Part shown: positions 1-8,278 of the stretch, one piece after another
How positions within the stretch are numbered: the stretch's first letter is position 1
Layout of the letters: each line of letters begins with the position of its first letter
DNA from: Actinomycetes bacterium
GTDB taxonomy: Bacteria; Actinomycetota; Acidimicrobiia; Acidimicrobiales; Palsa-688
Direction: 5' to 3'
Length of the DNA: 64,000 bases
NCBI GenBank assembly: GCA_021808665.1
Contig: JAKBBA010000018.1
Location: 4,204 to 68,203 of the forward strand
Notes under the pieces: model-generated
The model's database searches: none
Told to the model about the DNA's origin: nothing
The model's input: the letters and a program-made list of their open reading frames with translations, nothing else
Made by a program: the position numbers and the translations under genes

Positions 1-1
1 C

Positions 2-781
2 TTCGACCCGAAGAACATCGTCGAGCTGGCCATCGAAGGGGGCTGCAACGCCGTAGCGACGACTTTCGGCGTGCTCGGGGCTGTGGGAAGACGTTACGCC
101 CACAAGATCCCTTTCATCGTGAAGCTGAACCACAACGAGCTTCTCACCTATCCGGCCCAGTACGACCAGATCATGTTCGGCTCGCCCCGACAGGCCTACG
201 ACCTAGGAGCGGCCGGGGTCGGTGCGACCATCTACTTCGGATCCGAGCACGCCACCCGCCAAATCCAAGAGGTGTCCGACGCCTTCGCCGAAGCCCACGA
301 GCTAGGGATGTTCACAGTGCTGTGGTGCTACCTGCGCAACAATGCCTTCAAGAAGGACGGTGTTGACTACTCACTGGCGGCTGACCTGACTGGCCAGGCT
401 AACCATCTCGGCGTCACCATCGAGGCAGATATCATCAAGCAGAAGCAGGCGGAGAACAACAACGGTTACGGTGCGATCGGCTTCGGTCGCACGGATCCGC
501 TCGTCTACGACAAGCTGACCACGGACCATCCTATTGACCTGACCCGCTGGCAGGTAGTGAACTGTTACATGGGCAGGATCCCGCTGATAAACAGCGGGGG
601 GGAGTCCACGGGGGACTCCGATCTCGCTCAGGCAGTTCGCACCGCAGTGATCAACAAACGCGCTGGGGGGGCGGGTCTGATCTCGGGCCGCAAAGCCTTC
701 CAGAAGCCTACTGCGCAGGGTGTAGAGCTTCTCAACGCCATTCAGGATGTCTATCTCGACCCGGCGATCACGGCGGCCTGA
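2..781 (+). CDS. fbaB: class I fructose-bisphosphate aldolase, 5'-truncated by window edge
   Basis: Cleaves or forms fructose-1,6-bisphosphate from dihydroxyacetone phosphate and glyceraldehyde-3-phosphate through a lysine Schiff base (DhnA/FbaB family). The frame is open from base 2, so the N-terminus lies outside; 259 codons are visible against about 340-350 for the family. Supporting stretches are [24 protein letters not shown], and EADIIKQKQ, which probably contains the Schiff-base lysine. The C-terminal GRKAFQKP segment is also typical. It could serve glycolysis, gluconeogenesis or the Calvin cycle encoded 25 kb downstream. Family assignment is firm; the symbol is by similarity to the E. 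coli type. Confidence 0.88.
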   Translation, partial: FDPKNIVELAIEGGCNAVATTFGVLGAVGRRYAHKIPFIVKLNHNELLTYPAQYDQIMFGSPRQAYDLGAAGVGATIYFGSEHATRQIQEVSDAFAEAHELGMFTVLWCYLRNNAFKKDGVDYSLAADLTGQANHLGVTIEADIIKQKQAENNNGYGAIGFGRTDPLVYDKLTTDHPIDLTRWQVVNCYMGRIPLINSGGESTGDSDLAQAVRTAVINKRAGGAGLISGRKAFQKPTAQGVELLNAIQDVYLDPAITAA

Positions 782-804
782 TCGACTTCTCCCGTACCCG
801 GTCC

Positions 805-833
805 TGCACCGTGGCCGGTACCCGCTGTAGGCT
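805..833 (+). promoter_or_regulatory. candidate promoter for korAB
   Basis: A TAGGCT hexamer at 828-833 fits the actinobacterial -10 consensus TANNNT. A poor -35 candidate, TGCACC, lies 17 bases upstream. A GGAAGGA ribosome-binding site sits just before the korA ATG. The -35 match is weak. Confidence 0.25.
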
Positions 834-891
834 AAGCCGGCAATCAAGCTTCTAAACGCCCGGCTGAGTCGATCAGCGGGAAGGACGACCA

Positions 892-2781
892 ATGAGTGAC
901 ATCAAGCGCAGCGCGGTACGAGTCATCGACGTTGACCGTGCCGTCATCCGGTTCGCCGGGGACTCCGGCGACGGAATGCAGCTGACAGGCGACCGCTTCA
1001 CTAACTCCTCGGCGCTGTTTGGCAACGACCTTTCTACGTTGCCGGACTTCCCAGCGGAGATCCGTGCTCCGGCCGGGACTCTCGCCGGCGTGTCAGCTTT
1101 CCAGGTTCACATATCCGACCATGACATCCTCACGCCCGGTGATCACCCGAACGTCCTGGTAGCCATGAACCCGGCTGCGTTGAAGGCCAACCTTGCCGAC
1201 CTGCATCCCTCTGGGACGGTGATAGTCAACGCCGACTCATTCGACGAACGCTCCCTTCACAAGGCCGGGTACGCGGCTAACCCGTTGGCTGACGGAAGCC
1301 TCGACGGCTACACCGTGTTCGAAGTGCCGATGACAAGCCTCACCTTAGAGGCGGTCAAGCCCTCGGGTACCAGGCCACGCGACGCGGAGCGCTCCAAGAA
1401 CTTCTTTGCGCTCGGCCTGATCAGCTGGCTCTACGCCCGGCCACAGGAGCCGACGCTTGAGTGGATATCGCAGCGCTTCTCCAAAACCCCGATGGTAGCC
1501 GAGGCGAACACATTGGCCTTCAAGGCGGGGTGGAACTTCGGGGAGACAGCCGAGCTTTTCCCCAATACCTACGAAGTCAAGCCGGCGCCGCTTTCCGCGG
1601 GCACCTATACGAACATCTCCGGGAACACGGCGCTAGCGTGGGGTCTCATCGCGGCGGCTCAACTCGCGGGTCTCAAGCTGTTCCTGGGTAGCTACCCCAT
1701 AACCCCGGCGTCGGACATCCTCCACGAGTTGTCGAAGCACAAGAACTTCGACGTGACCACCGTCCAGGCTGAAGACGAGATAGCCGGCATCGGTGCTGCG
1801 ATCGGCGCCGCCTATGGCGGGGCGCTCGGCGTGACGACCACCAGCGGTCCGGGCGTCGACCTCAAGACGGAGTCGATCGGCCTCGCCGTCAACTTGGAGA
1901 TTCCGCTCATCATCGTGGACATCCAAAGGGGTGGCCCTTCCACCGGTCTGCCTACCAAGACCGAGCAGGCTGACCTGCTCCAGGTCATCCACGGCCGTCA
2001 CGGCGAGGCTCCAGTCCCGGTGGTCGCCGCTCGCACACCGGGCGACTGCTTCTACGCAGCTATAGAAGCCGTACGGATAGCGGTCAAATATCGGACGCCG
2101 GTTTTCCTGCTTTCCGACGGCTACCTGGCAAACGGTGCCGAACCGTGGCCCGTTCCCGACGTTGCCAGCCTCCCGAAGATCGACCCGAACTTCGCGACTG
2201 CTCCGAACCACGTCGACTCAGACGGAAATGAGTCTTTCTGGCCATACCTCAGGGACAGCGAGACCCTCGCACGTCCTTGGGCGGTGCCGGGCACCCCGGG
2301 CCTAACCCACAGGATCGGGGGGTTGGAGAAGGCGGACGGATCCGGGTCGGTTTCCTACGACCCGGCCAACCACGATCTCATGAGCCGTGTCAGGGTGGCG
2401 AAGATCGCCGGGATATCCAACGACATACCCCAAGCCGAGGTCGACGACCCGAGTGGTGACGCAACCCTGGTGGTCCTTGGCTGGGGTTCGACCTACGGAG
2501 CTATAGCTGCCGGGGCTCGGCGAGTTCGCCAGAGGGGCCTGAAAGTTGCTCACATCCACCTGAGTCATCTGCACCCATTCCCAAGCAACCTCGGTGACCT
2601 GCTTCGCTCTTATGAGAGAGTTCTCGTGCCCGAGCTCAACCTGGGCCAACTGGTGAAGCTAGTCCGCGCTGATTACCTGGTAGACGCTAAGCCGCTTACC
2701 AAGATGTACGGCAAGCCTTTCCAAGCGGAGGAGATCGAGACGGCGATCCTCGAAGCCTTGGACCAGCCTGTAAAGCCCTGA
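892..2781 (+). CDS. korA: 2-oxoacid:ferredoxin oxidoreductase, fused gamma-alpha subunit
   Basis: With KorB, oxidatively decarboxylates a 2-oxoacid (probably 2-oxoglutarate) to the acyl-CoA with ferredoxin as acceptor. The 629-residue protein has an N-terminal gamma domain (RFAGDSGDGMQ near residue 20) joined to the pyrimidine-binding alpha domain (YPITPASDILHEL near 268, then TTTSGPGVDLKTE). This two-subunit gamma-alpha/beta layout is that of the KorAB enzyme known from mycobacteria as a replacement or supplement for 2-oxoglutarate dehydrogenase. The ATG follows GGAAGGA. korB starts 67 bases downstream, so they are likely one operon. Substrate choice between 2-oxoglutarate and pyruvate is inferred, not proven. 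Confidence 0.9.
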   Translation: MSDIKRSAVRVIDVDRAVIRFAGDSGDGMQLTGDRFTNSSALFGNDLSTLPDFPAEIRAPAGTLAGVSAFQVHISDHDILTPGDHPNVLVAMNPAALKANLADLHPSGTVIVNADSFDERSLHKAGYAANPLADGSLDGYTVFEVPMTSLTLEAVKPSGTRPRDAERSKNFFALGLISWLYARPQEPTLEWISQRFSKTPMVAEANTLAFKAGWNFGETAELFPNTYEVKPAPLSAGTYTNISGNTALAWGLIAAAQLAGLKLFLGSYPITPASDILHELSKHKNFDVTTVQAEDEIAGIGAAIGAAYGGALGVTTTSGPGVDLKTESIGLAVNLEIPLIIVDIQRGGPSTGLPTKTEQADLLQVIHGRHGEAPVPVVAARTPGDCFYAAIEAVRIAVKYRTPVFLLSDGYLANGAEPWPVPDVASLPKIDPNFATAPNHVDSDGNESFWPYLRDSETLARPWAVPGTPGLTHRIGGLEKADGSGSVSYDPANHDLMSRVRVAKIAGISNDIPQAEVDDPSGDATLVVLGWGSTYGAIAAGARRVRQRGLKVAHIHLSHLHPFPSNLGDLLRSYERVLVPELNLGQLVKLVRADYLVDAKPLTKMYGKPFQAEEIETAILEALDQPVKP

Positions 2782-2848
2782 CAAAGCGGCAAAGGACATA
2801 CAGCAGTGCAGTACACGTACCGATCTAACACACGAAAGCGACGCTTTT

Positions 2849-3913
2849 ATGACTGACCTGGCAGAGCCACTTACCCCCTCGGCGCGCAACACATCGCAAG
2901 GCGACGGCGCTCCAGCGACGTCCAAGAAGGACTGGGCAACTGACCAGGAGGTCCGCTGGTGCCCGGGCTGTGGTGACTATTCGATCCTGACCGCAGTGCA
3001 GATGCTGATGCCCGACTTGGCCGCCAAACGAGAGGACACGGTCTTCGTTTCCGGCATAGGCTGCAGCTCTCGGTTCCCCTACTACATGAACACCTACGGG
3101 ATGCACTCGATTCACGGTCGGGCTCCCGCCATCGCCACCGGTCTCGCGGTCAGCCGCCCCGACCTGCACGTGTGGGTGATCACAGGGGACGGCGACGCGC
3201 TGTCGATAGGCGGAAACCACCTGCTGCATGCCCTGCGCCGCAATGTGAACCTGACGATAATATTGTTCAACAACCAGATCTACGGGTTGACGAAAGGCCA
3301 GTACTCACCTACGTCCGAGACGGGCAAGGTGACCAAGTCGACACCGTTCGGCAGCCTCGATCAGCCATACAACCCTGTTTCGCTCGCGTTGGGGGCTGAG
3401 GCGTCGTTCGTGGCCCGCACCCACGACATGGACCGCAAGCACATGATGGAGACGTTCAAGGCTGCCTACGAGCACCGCGGAGCGGCTCTCGTGGAGGTGT
3501 ACCAGAACTGCAACGTCTTCAACGACGGAGCCTTCGAGGCGATCCTCTCCAAAGACGCCCGTCCCAACATGCTGATCCCGCTCCGTCACGGGGAGCCGAT
3601 CCGTTTCGGCCCTCAAGGCGAGCACGGAGTGGTGCTCGCGGACGGCCAGGCAAAAGTAGTCGATGTAGACGAGGTGGGCGAGGGCTCACTGCTCGTCCAC
3701 GACGCCCACCGATTGGATCCGACGCTCGCCTTCGCCTTGTCGAGGCTGTCCACGGGCGTAACCTCTCCAACGCCCATCGGTGTGTTCCGTGCCGTCGAGC
3801 GCCCGGACTACGGGTCGCTGGTGAACGCCCAGGTAGCCGACGCCCGCCGGGCGAAAGGGCCGGGCGACCTGGCGAAGCTACTTACTTCAGGCCCCACATG
3901 GACGGTGGGCTGA
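2849..3913 (+). CDS. korB: 2-oxoacid:ferredoxin oxidoreductase beta subunit
   Basis: Thiamine-diphosphate-binding catalytic subunit partnering KorA. The 354 residues contain WCPGCGDYSIL near residue 30, GIGCSSRFPYYMNTYG near 70, and the TPP/Mg motif GDGDALSIGGNH with a following LFNNQIYGLT. Cysteines of the CPGC and GCSS motifs are candidate ligands of the single [4Fe-4S] cluster of this family. No gene for an extra delta (ferredoxin-like) subunit is nearby, consistent with the KorAB class. The ATG start has only a weak upstream purine stretch. The gene converges on the DUF1015 gene 15 bases beyond its stop. Confidence 0.9.
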   Translation: MTDLAEPLTPSARNTSQGDGAPATSKKDWATDQEVRWCPGCGDYSILTAVQMLMPDLAAKREDTVFVSGIGCSSRFPYYMNTYGMHSIHGRAPAIATGLAVSRPDLHVWVITGDGDALSIGGNHLLHALRRNVNLTIILFNNQIYGLTKGQYSPTSETGKVTKSTPFGSLDQPYNPVSLALGAEASFVARTHDMDRKHMMETFKAAYEHRGAALVEVYQNCNVFNDGAFEAILSKDARPNMLIPLRHGEPIRFGPQGEHGVVLADGQAKVVDVDEVGEGSLLVHDAHRLDPTLAFALSRLSTGVTSPTPIGVFRAVERPDYGSLVNAQVADARRAKGPGDLAKLLTSGPTWTVG

Positions 3914-3927
3914 ACAGCCCGTCTTTT
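3907..3927 (+). terminator. candidate intrinsic terminator of korAB
   Basis: GGGCT (3907-3911), loop GAAC, AGCCC (3916-3920) form a short hairpin followed by GTCTTTTCT. It overlaps the korB stop codon and falls between converging genes. Confidence 0.5.
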
Positions 3928-3928
3928 C

Positions 3929-5122
3929 TCAGCAGCTGAGCTCTCTGACCACCATCCCCGTTCTTGGCTTGGGCCAGAAGAAGGTGGTCTTCGGAGGCAT
4001 CCTCGACGCGCCGCGGCTAACCGCCGAGATCTGGCCGACCGTTGCGGGTCGCAAGAGCACCGCCGCAGAGGCGGCCCCGGTAGCGACGGAAGCTGCTGCG
4101 TCGTCCCAGCCGTGCTGGTAGACGACGGTGTGCTCCGGCAGCGAGCTTAAAGCGACGTCGAGGCGGCTGGAGTCCAAGTCGTAGGCGGCGGCCGCAAGGG
4201 TTCGTTCGGTCGGCCGAGCGAGCCACGCCGAGTCTGCGGTCAACACGCCCATAGTGGCGGACTCCTCCATCCGTGAAAGGATCGACCGGTCGACGGGGCC
4301 GGCGGGTACCAAGTCGAACCACTCCGACAGGCCGGAAACGATGTCGAAGCCGGGTGGCAGGCCTTGGATCAGCCGGTGAATGGCCTGCACGTTCAGCTGA
4401 CGGTCTGCCAGTTCGACCGCTAGGGCCATCACATAGTCCTGCCCCCCCGCCGGCGAAGACCCTGCCATTAGCTCGTCGCGGAAGGTGAGGGCTGTTTCGT
4501 AGCGGTGATGTCCGTCGGCGACGAGGACGGGATTCGCTCCGACGGCCTCGGATATCGACCGGACGGTTCCGTCATCGGTTATGGGCCACAGTTCATGTAG
4601 GACCCCCTCGGCGTCGTGGGCGTGCTCGACTGGGTGCTCGGGTGCTTCCAGGAGAGCGCTCAAGCCTGACGTGGGCGACAGGACCCAGATCGGCGAAAGG
4701 TTGGCTCGGGTGGCCCTGATCAGCTCGAGGCGATCGCTCTTGGCTTTCGGTGTCGTCTCCTCGTGGGGGAGTATGCCCCTGCCTGGCTCCTCAAGCCCTA
4801 GAGCGCCGATGACTCCGATAGTTCGGCGTGGAGATCCCAGCGGGTCTCGGTATGACATGCGGTAACCGTAGAAGGCCGGCTTGGCGTCCCGCTGTAGGAT
4901 CCCGCCGTCGCGCCATGCGTCGAGAAGGCTGCGGGCGCCGGTGTAGCGGTCTGTTCCGCCGTGGGGAAGCTCGAGTCTCACCACGTTGTAGGGGCTGCGC
5001 CCCTCTAAAGCGATCCTCTCAGGCTCGGATATCACGTCGTAGGGGGGACAGATGACTTCCTCTAAGGACCGAACGTGTGAAAGGGAGTACCTGAGACCTG
5101 TGAAAGCTTCGAAGCGGGGCAC
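3929..5122 (-). CDS. DUF1015 family protein
   Basis: A 397-residue DUF1015 (COG4198) protein of unknown biochemical role. Family-like segments are the N-terminal VPRFEAFTGLRYS, VICPPYDVISEPER, the central LPHEETTPKAKSDRL and the VADGHHRYETAL stretch. I chose the GTG at 5122: it gives the usual family N-terminus. The open frame runs on to 5317, but that extension would cover the start of the divergent HAD gene and has no family resemblance. The gene converges with korB and diverges from the HAD gene with 64 bases between. Function unknown; the histidine-rich DGHHRY motif suggests metal or phosphate chemistry, which is speculation. Confidence 0.85.
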   Translation of the reverse strand: MPRFEAFTGLRYSLSHVRSLEEVICPPYDVISEPERIALEGRSPYNVVRLELPHGGTDRYTGARSLLDAWRDGGILQRDAKPAFYGYRMSYRDPLGSPRRTIGVIGALGLEEPGRGILPHEETTPKAKSDRLELIRATRANLSPIWVLSPTSGLSALLEAPEHPVEHAHDAEGVLHELWPITDDGTVRSISEAVGANPVLVADGHHRYETALTFRDELMAGSSPAGGQDYVMALAVELADRQLNVQAIHRLIQGLPPGFDIVSGLSEWFDLVPAGPVDRSILSRMEESATMGVLTADSAWLARPTERTLAAAAYDLDSSRLDVALSSLPEHTVVYQHGWDDAAASVATGAASAAVLLRPATVGQISAVSRGASRMPPKTTFFWPKPRTGMVVRELSC

Positions 5123-5172
5123 GGCGTGACAGTCTTCCAGACGCGAAAGCCGAGCGTGGGACGCCGGGCGCG

Positions 5173-5178
5173 TAACGT
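5173..5178 (+). promoter_or_regulatory. -10 hexamer for a leaderless HAD transcript
   Basis: TAACGT ends 8 bases before the ATG at 5187 and there is no Shine-Dalgarno sequence, so transcription could begin at or next to the start codon. No clear -35. Confidence 0.35.
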
Positions 5179-5186
5179 GTCGCGTC

Positions 5187-5945
5187 ATGCTTTGCGTTTT
5201 GGACCTCGACGGGGTCATCTGGTTGGCTGGGAATCCGATAGAGGGTTCCCCCGAGGCGGTCACCCGGCTACGCCAGGCCGGGGTCTCGGTGGTCTTCGTG
5301 ACGAACAACTCGTCCACGACCGTGATCGACTATGTCGGCCGGCTCGAGCGTGCCGGCGTCGAGGTGGACCCGAGTGAGCTGGCGACGTCCGCTCAAGCTG
5401 CCGCCACGCTCCTGCGCCCCGGGGAGAGGGTCAGCGTCATCGGCGGACCCGGCTTGTCCGAGGCTGTCGCGGCGACCGGTGCGGAACTAGTCGAGCCCGA
5501 AGCGAACCCTGACGCGGTCGTCGTCGGCAGGACCGTGGAGCTGGACTTCGGACGGCTGAGCCGCGCTTGCGCGGCGCTTCGTGGTGGAGCCCGCTTCGTA
5601 GCGGCCAACAACGACGCTACGTTTCCGACTCCCAACGGTTTGGAACCAGGCGCTGGAGCTCTTATCGCCTTCTTGGAAGTTGCCTCCGGGTGTCGTGCCG
5701 AAGTGGCCGGCAAGCCGAACCAGGCGATGGCGGACCTCGTCAGGCGACGCCACGGTGTGCCAGACCTCGTTATCGGCGATAGCCCGAGAACCGACGGAGG
5801 TTTCGCCGAGGCCCTCGGCGCTCCCTTCGCGCTCGTCTTGAGCGGCGTTACGGCCAAAGACGGCGTACCGGTCGATCCGCCGCCCAGCATCGTCGCAGCC
5901 GACGCTGCTGAGGCTGTCGACGTGTTCTTAGCGGCCGGAGCCTGA
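5187..5945 (+). CDS. HAD-IIA family sugar-phosphate phosphatase (NagD-like)
   Basis: Haloacid dehalogenase-type phosphatase of the HAD-IIA (NagD/p-nitrophenylphosphatase) group, 252 residues. Motif I is LDLDGVIW at residues 4-11 with the nucleophile and acid-base aspartates. Motif II is VFVTNNSST near 49. A Lys-containing AGKPNQAM marks motif III, and IGDSPRTDGGFAEALG supplies the C-terminal acidic motif. It occupies the place of Rv1692, a NagD-like phosphatase upstream of tlyA in M. tuberculosis. Rv1692 is known as a glycerol-3-phosphate phosphatase, so a similar role is possible here. The substrate cannot be told from sequence. Confidence 0.85.
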   Translation: MLCVLDLDGVIWLAGNPIEGSPEAVTRLRQAGVSVVFVTNNSSTTVIDYVGRLERAGVEVDPSELATSAQAAATLLRPGERVSVIGGPGLSEAVAATGAELVEPEANPDAVVVGRTVELDFGRLSRACAALRGGARFVAANNDATFPTPNGLEPGAGALIAFLEVASGCRAEVAGKPNQAMADLVRRRHGVPDLVIGDSPRTDGGFAEALGAPFALVLSGVTAKDGVPVDPPPSIVAADAAEAVDVFLAAGA

Positions 5946-5957
5946 TCCGGCGACCGA

Positions 5958-5996
5958 CTTGCGGCAGCCTTAGTGCTAACTGCCGCAAGCACTAAG
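5958..5996 (+). terminator. two mutually exclusive hairpins between HAD and phasin-like genes
   Basis: Arm pair A is CTTGCGGCAG (5958-5967) with CTGCCGCAAG (5980-5989), 10 perfect pairs around a 12-base loop. Arm pair B is CTTAGTGC (5969-5976), lying inside loop A, with GCACTAAG (5989-5996). A and B cannot both form fully. CGCTTTTG follows B. This could be a terminator or an attenuator-like switch. Confidence 0.55.
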
Positions 5997-6008
5997 CGCT
6001 TTTGCTGG

Positions 6009-6014
6009 TAGCAT
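6009..6014 (+). promoter_or_regulatory. -10 hexamer for a leaderless phasin-like transcript
   Basis: TAGCAT ends 6 bases before the ATG at 6021. No ribosome-binding site precedes the ATG, consistent with a transcript starting at the A of ATG. Confidence 0.4.
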
Positions 6015-6020
6015 TAGGGT

Positions 6021-6509
6021 ATGCCCCGAGATGAAAAAGTAAGAAAGGCCCAGTCGGCAGGAGTCGACTTCTTGGAGTTGGCCCGGTCCAAGGCGGAAGA
6101 GTTCTTAAAGGAGCTCTCCCGGTCAGGTGAAAGTGCCCAGGAGGCCCTCGACGACCTCGCCAAAGGATCGAAGCGCTCCACTGACCGATTGGTTGACGCC
6201 ATACGCAACGAGGTGAGCCGTCAGCTGACCGCTCTAGGCCTCGTGACCAAGTCGGACCTCTCGGCATTGGAGGGCCGTTTCGAGGAGCGCTTCGCTTCCC
6301 TCGAAGCTCGCTGCGCCCCAGCGCCTCAAGCACCCACGAAGTCCGGCAGCGCAAAGCCACCGAGGCCGCCATCGAAGGCCTCGGTAGCGAAGGCCGCGGG
6401 AGCGAAGGCCGCGGGAGGTCCGTCCCGGCGCAGGGCTACAGTTCCTGGTGGGACCTCCACTTCGGGGCCGTCCGATAGTGGTAAGCCTTCCGAGGGCTCC
6501 GGGGACTGA
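6021..6509 (+). CDS. phasin-like / coiled-coil protein with Ala-Lys-Pro-rich tail
   Basis: A 162-residue protein. Residues 1-95 are a charged amphipathic helical region (FLELARSKAEEFLKELSRSG, then LVDAIRNEVSRQL and LGLVTKSDLSALEGRFEER) resembling the PhaF/PhaI phasin group (COG3937). The last 60 residues are a low-complexity basic tail of Ala, Lys, Pro, Gly and Ser, like the DNA-binding tails of PhaF-type phasins. No polyhydroxyalkanoate synthase gene is in the window, so a granule role is unproven. It sits where Rv1693 lies in M. tuberculosis, before tlyA. Its 3' end overlaps the likely tlyA start region, suggesting co-transcription. Confidence 0.7.
   Translation: MPRDEKVRKAQSAGVDFLELARSKAEEFLKELSRSGESAQEALDDLAKGSKRSTDRLVDAIRNEVSRQLTALGLVTKSDLSALEGRFEERFASLEARCAPAPQAPTKSGSAKPPRPPSKASVAKAAGAKAAGGPSRRRATVPGGTSTSGPSDSGKPSEGSGD
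6387..6416 (+). repeat. perfect 15-bp tandem duplication inside the phasin-like gene
   Basis: GCGAAGGCCGCGGGA occurs twice in direct succession (6387-6401 and 6402-6416). It encodes the repeated AKAAG unit of the basic tail and keeps the frame. It looks like replication slippage. Confidence 0.9.
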
Positions 6510-7419
6510 GCTGCGCCAACCCAGACGCCGACTTGACGTGGCCCTAGTAGAGTTGGGTCTTGCCGAGTCTCGATCTGCCGCCGCAGCTTTGATAGAGGTC
6601 GGCAAGGTCCTGGTGGGTGGCTCGTTGGCCATGAAGGCCTCACGACTTGTCGGAGCGGGTGAGCCGGTCAGGGTGACAGGTGAACCGCCGAGATTCGTCA
6701 GCCGCGGAGGGGAGAAACTCCATGCCGCGCTTGAGCATTTCGGAGTGCAGTCTGCTGGAAGGCAGGCTCTGGACGCGGGCGCATCGACCGGCGGCTTCAC
6801 TGACTGCCTCTTGCAGAGTGGCGCCGAGCGGGTTGTCGCGGTGGATGTCGGCAGAGGCCAACTACATCCCCGCATCCGGTCCGATCATAGGGTCACTCCA
6901 CTGGAGAGGACCGATGTCCGATCGGAGGCGCTGGACGTCTACCGGGGCAGGATGGACGTAGTCGTCGCTGACCTCTCCTTCATCGGGCTCAGAAGCGTCG
7001 CCCCGGCGCTGGTCAGTTTCGCCGCTCCGGGCGCTGATATCATCGTACTTGTCAAGCCACAGTTCGAGGCCGGGCGGGCTGAGGCGTCGCGCGCCAAGGG
7101 AGTGATCCGCAGCCCTGACGTTTGGAGGTCAACTCTTGAGTCGGCCACCGCTAGCGTGCGAGGGGCTGGAGTGGTAATGATGAATCTGATGGTCTCACCC
7201 CTGCGAGGAGCTGGCGGCAACGTGGAGTTCCTGTCACATTTCCGGGCATCCGAACGCCGGTATCCCCAGCTGCGAAGTGATATCGGGGGAGCCGAGGAGC
7301 CGGCTGGGCCGATCGAGGTCCTAGTCGACCGTGCGGTGGAGGCAGCGCTGCAGGCTTGCCAGGGTGCGCAAGGCGCGGACAGCCTCGGAAGTGGCCGGGC
7401 TTTTAGAGGCGGAAGGTAA
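6448..7419 (+). CDS. tlyA: TlyA family rRNA 2'-O-methyltransferase (hemolysin A family)
   Basis: S-adenosylmethionine-dependent ribose methyltransferase; the mycobacterial homologue methylates 16S and 23S rRNA and affects capreomycin sensitivity. An S4 RNA-binding domain begins at RRRLDVALVELGL, followed by SRGGEKLHAALEHF. The FtsJ-like methyltransferase core has DAGASTGGFTDCLLQ, VDVGRGQL, VVADLSFIGLR and VKPQFEAGR. The start is uncertain: GTG at 6448 and GTG at 6478 are both in frame, without a clear ribosome-binding site, and family members usually begin near RRRLD. The C-terminal 25 residues extend past the usual end. nadK follows after 5 bases. Confidence 0.9.
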   Translation: MGPPLRGRPIVVSLPRAPGTELRQPRRRLDVALVELGLAESRSAAAALIEVGKVLVGGSLAMKASRLVGAGEPVRVTGEPPRFVSRGGEKLHAALEHFGVQSAGRQALDAGASTGGFTDCLLQSGAERVVAVDVGRGQLHPRIRSDHRVTPLERTDVRSEALDVYRGRMDVVVADLSFIGLRSVAPALVSFAAPGADIIVLVKPQFEAGRAEASRAKGVIRSPDVWRSTLESATASVRGAGVVMMNLMVSPLRGAGGNVEFLSHFRASERRYPQLRSDIGGAEEPAGPIEVLVDRAVEAALQACQGAQGADSLGSGRAFRGGR

Positions 7420-7424
7420 AGGCC

Positions 7425-8276
7425 GTGGCTTGCATCGGCTTTGTCTTCAACTCGGCCCGTCCGAAGGCGGTGCAACTCGCCGAACAGACGGCCTCCTGGC
7501 TCGTGGAGAACGGACATCGAACGCACATCTTGAGCGCCGCTCCGTCGGCGTCCGAGGGCAGCACTGTACCGCCAGACCTGGATCTGGCTGTCAGCCTCGG
7601 CGGTGACGGCACGATGTTGAGAACCGTGGACCTGGTGAGCAGCCGTGAGGTGCCTGTGCTGGGTGTCAACCTCGGGCATCTCGGCTATCTGACCGTTGCG
7701 GAGCCGTCAGGTCTAAAAGCGGCGCTGGAGCGCTTCTTGGAGGGCGACTTCACCGTCGAAGCGCGAATGACCTTCGACGTGACCCTCGGCAAGCCGCCGC
7801 CCGGAGGCAACGGCAGGGCGGGAAGGGTGTCGCGCAACGCCCTCAACGACGTCGTGCTGCAACGGTCCCTTGTCGGCCACACCATACACACGACCGTCGC
7901 AGTCAACGGCAGCCCTTTCCTGGCTTTCATCTCCGACTCGCTGATCCTCGCCACGCCGACCGGTTCTACCGCGTACAACCTCTCAGCCCGTGGCCCGATC
8001 GTCTCGCCGAAAGCCAGAGTGTCTGTTCTCACGCCGGTAGCCCCACACATGCTCTTCGACCGATCTGTGGTCCTTGTCGCCGAGGACGAGGTCGCCATAA
8101 CAGCGTCGGGCGAATACCCGGTGGAAGTAGTAGTCGACGGCTGGCGGACCGCCACCCTCCAGCCCGGTCAGAGCGTCCAGTGCCGCCAAGGGGAGAAGGA
8201 CGCTCTGTTGGTTACGTTCGAAAGTCGCGATTTCCACCGGATACTGAAAGCGAAGTTCAACCTGAAGGACCGCTGA
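7425..8276 (+). CDS. nadK: NAD kinase
   Basis: Phosphorylates NAD to NADP. The 283-residue protein has GFVFNSARPKA at the N-terminus and the diagnostic GGDGTMLR near residue 65. It also has NDVVLQRS in place of the common NEVVI form, and the glycine-rich ATPTGSTAYNLSARGPI. GTG start at 7425, just after tlyA. The tlyA-nadK-recN order is conserved in Actinobacteria (Rv1694-Rv1696), so a single operon is likely. Confidence 0.95.
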   Translation: MACIGFVFNSARPKAVQLAEQTASWLVENGHRTHILSAAPSASEGSTVPPDLDLAVSLGGDGTMLRTVDLVSSREVPVLGVNLGHLGYLTVAEPSGLKAALERFLEGDFTVEARMTFDVTLGKPPPGGNGRAGRVSRNALNDVVLQRSLVGHTIHTTVAVNGSPFLAFISDSLILATPTGSTAYNLSARGPIVSPKARVSVLTPVAPHMLFDRSVVLVAEDEVAITASGEYPVEVVVDGWRTATLQPGQSVQCRQGEKDALLVTFESRDFHRILKAKFNLKDR

Positions 8277-8278
8277 GC

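Noticed and set aside
371..892. 173-codon frame opposite the aldolase gene
   Set aside because: Shadow of a real gene; Arg/Gly-rich content without family resemblance.
5123..5317. Longer DUF1015 start at 5317
   Set aside because: It would overlap the divergent HAD gene and lacks family-like sequence; GTG at 5122 gives the usual N-terminus.
5393..5992. 199-codon minus-strand frame over the HAD gene
   Set aside because: Ala/Ser/Pro-rich antisense shadow in GC-rich DNA; the HAD gene shows clear motifs on the plus strand.
5958..5996. H-type pseudoknot from the two interlocked repeats
   Set aside because: No bases are left to cross the 10-bp first stem, so competing hairpins are more plausible.
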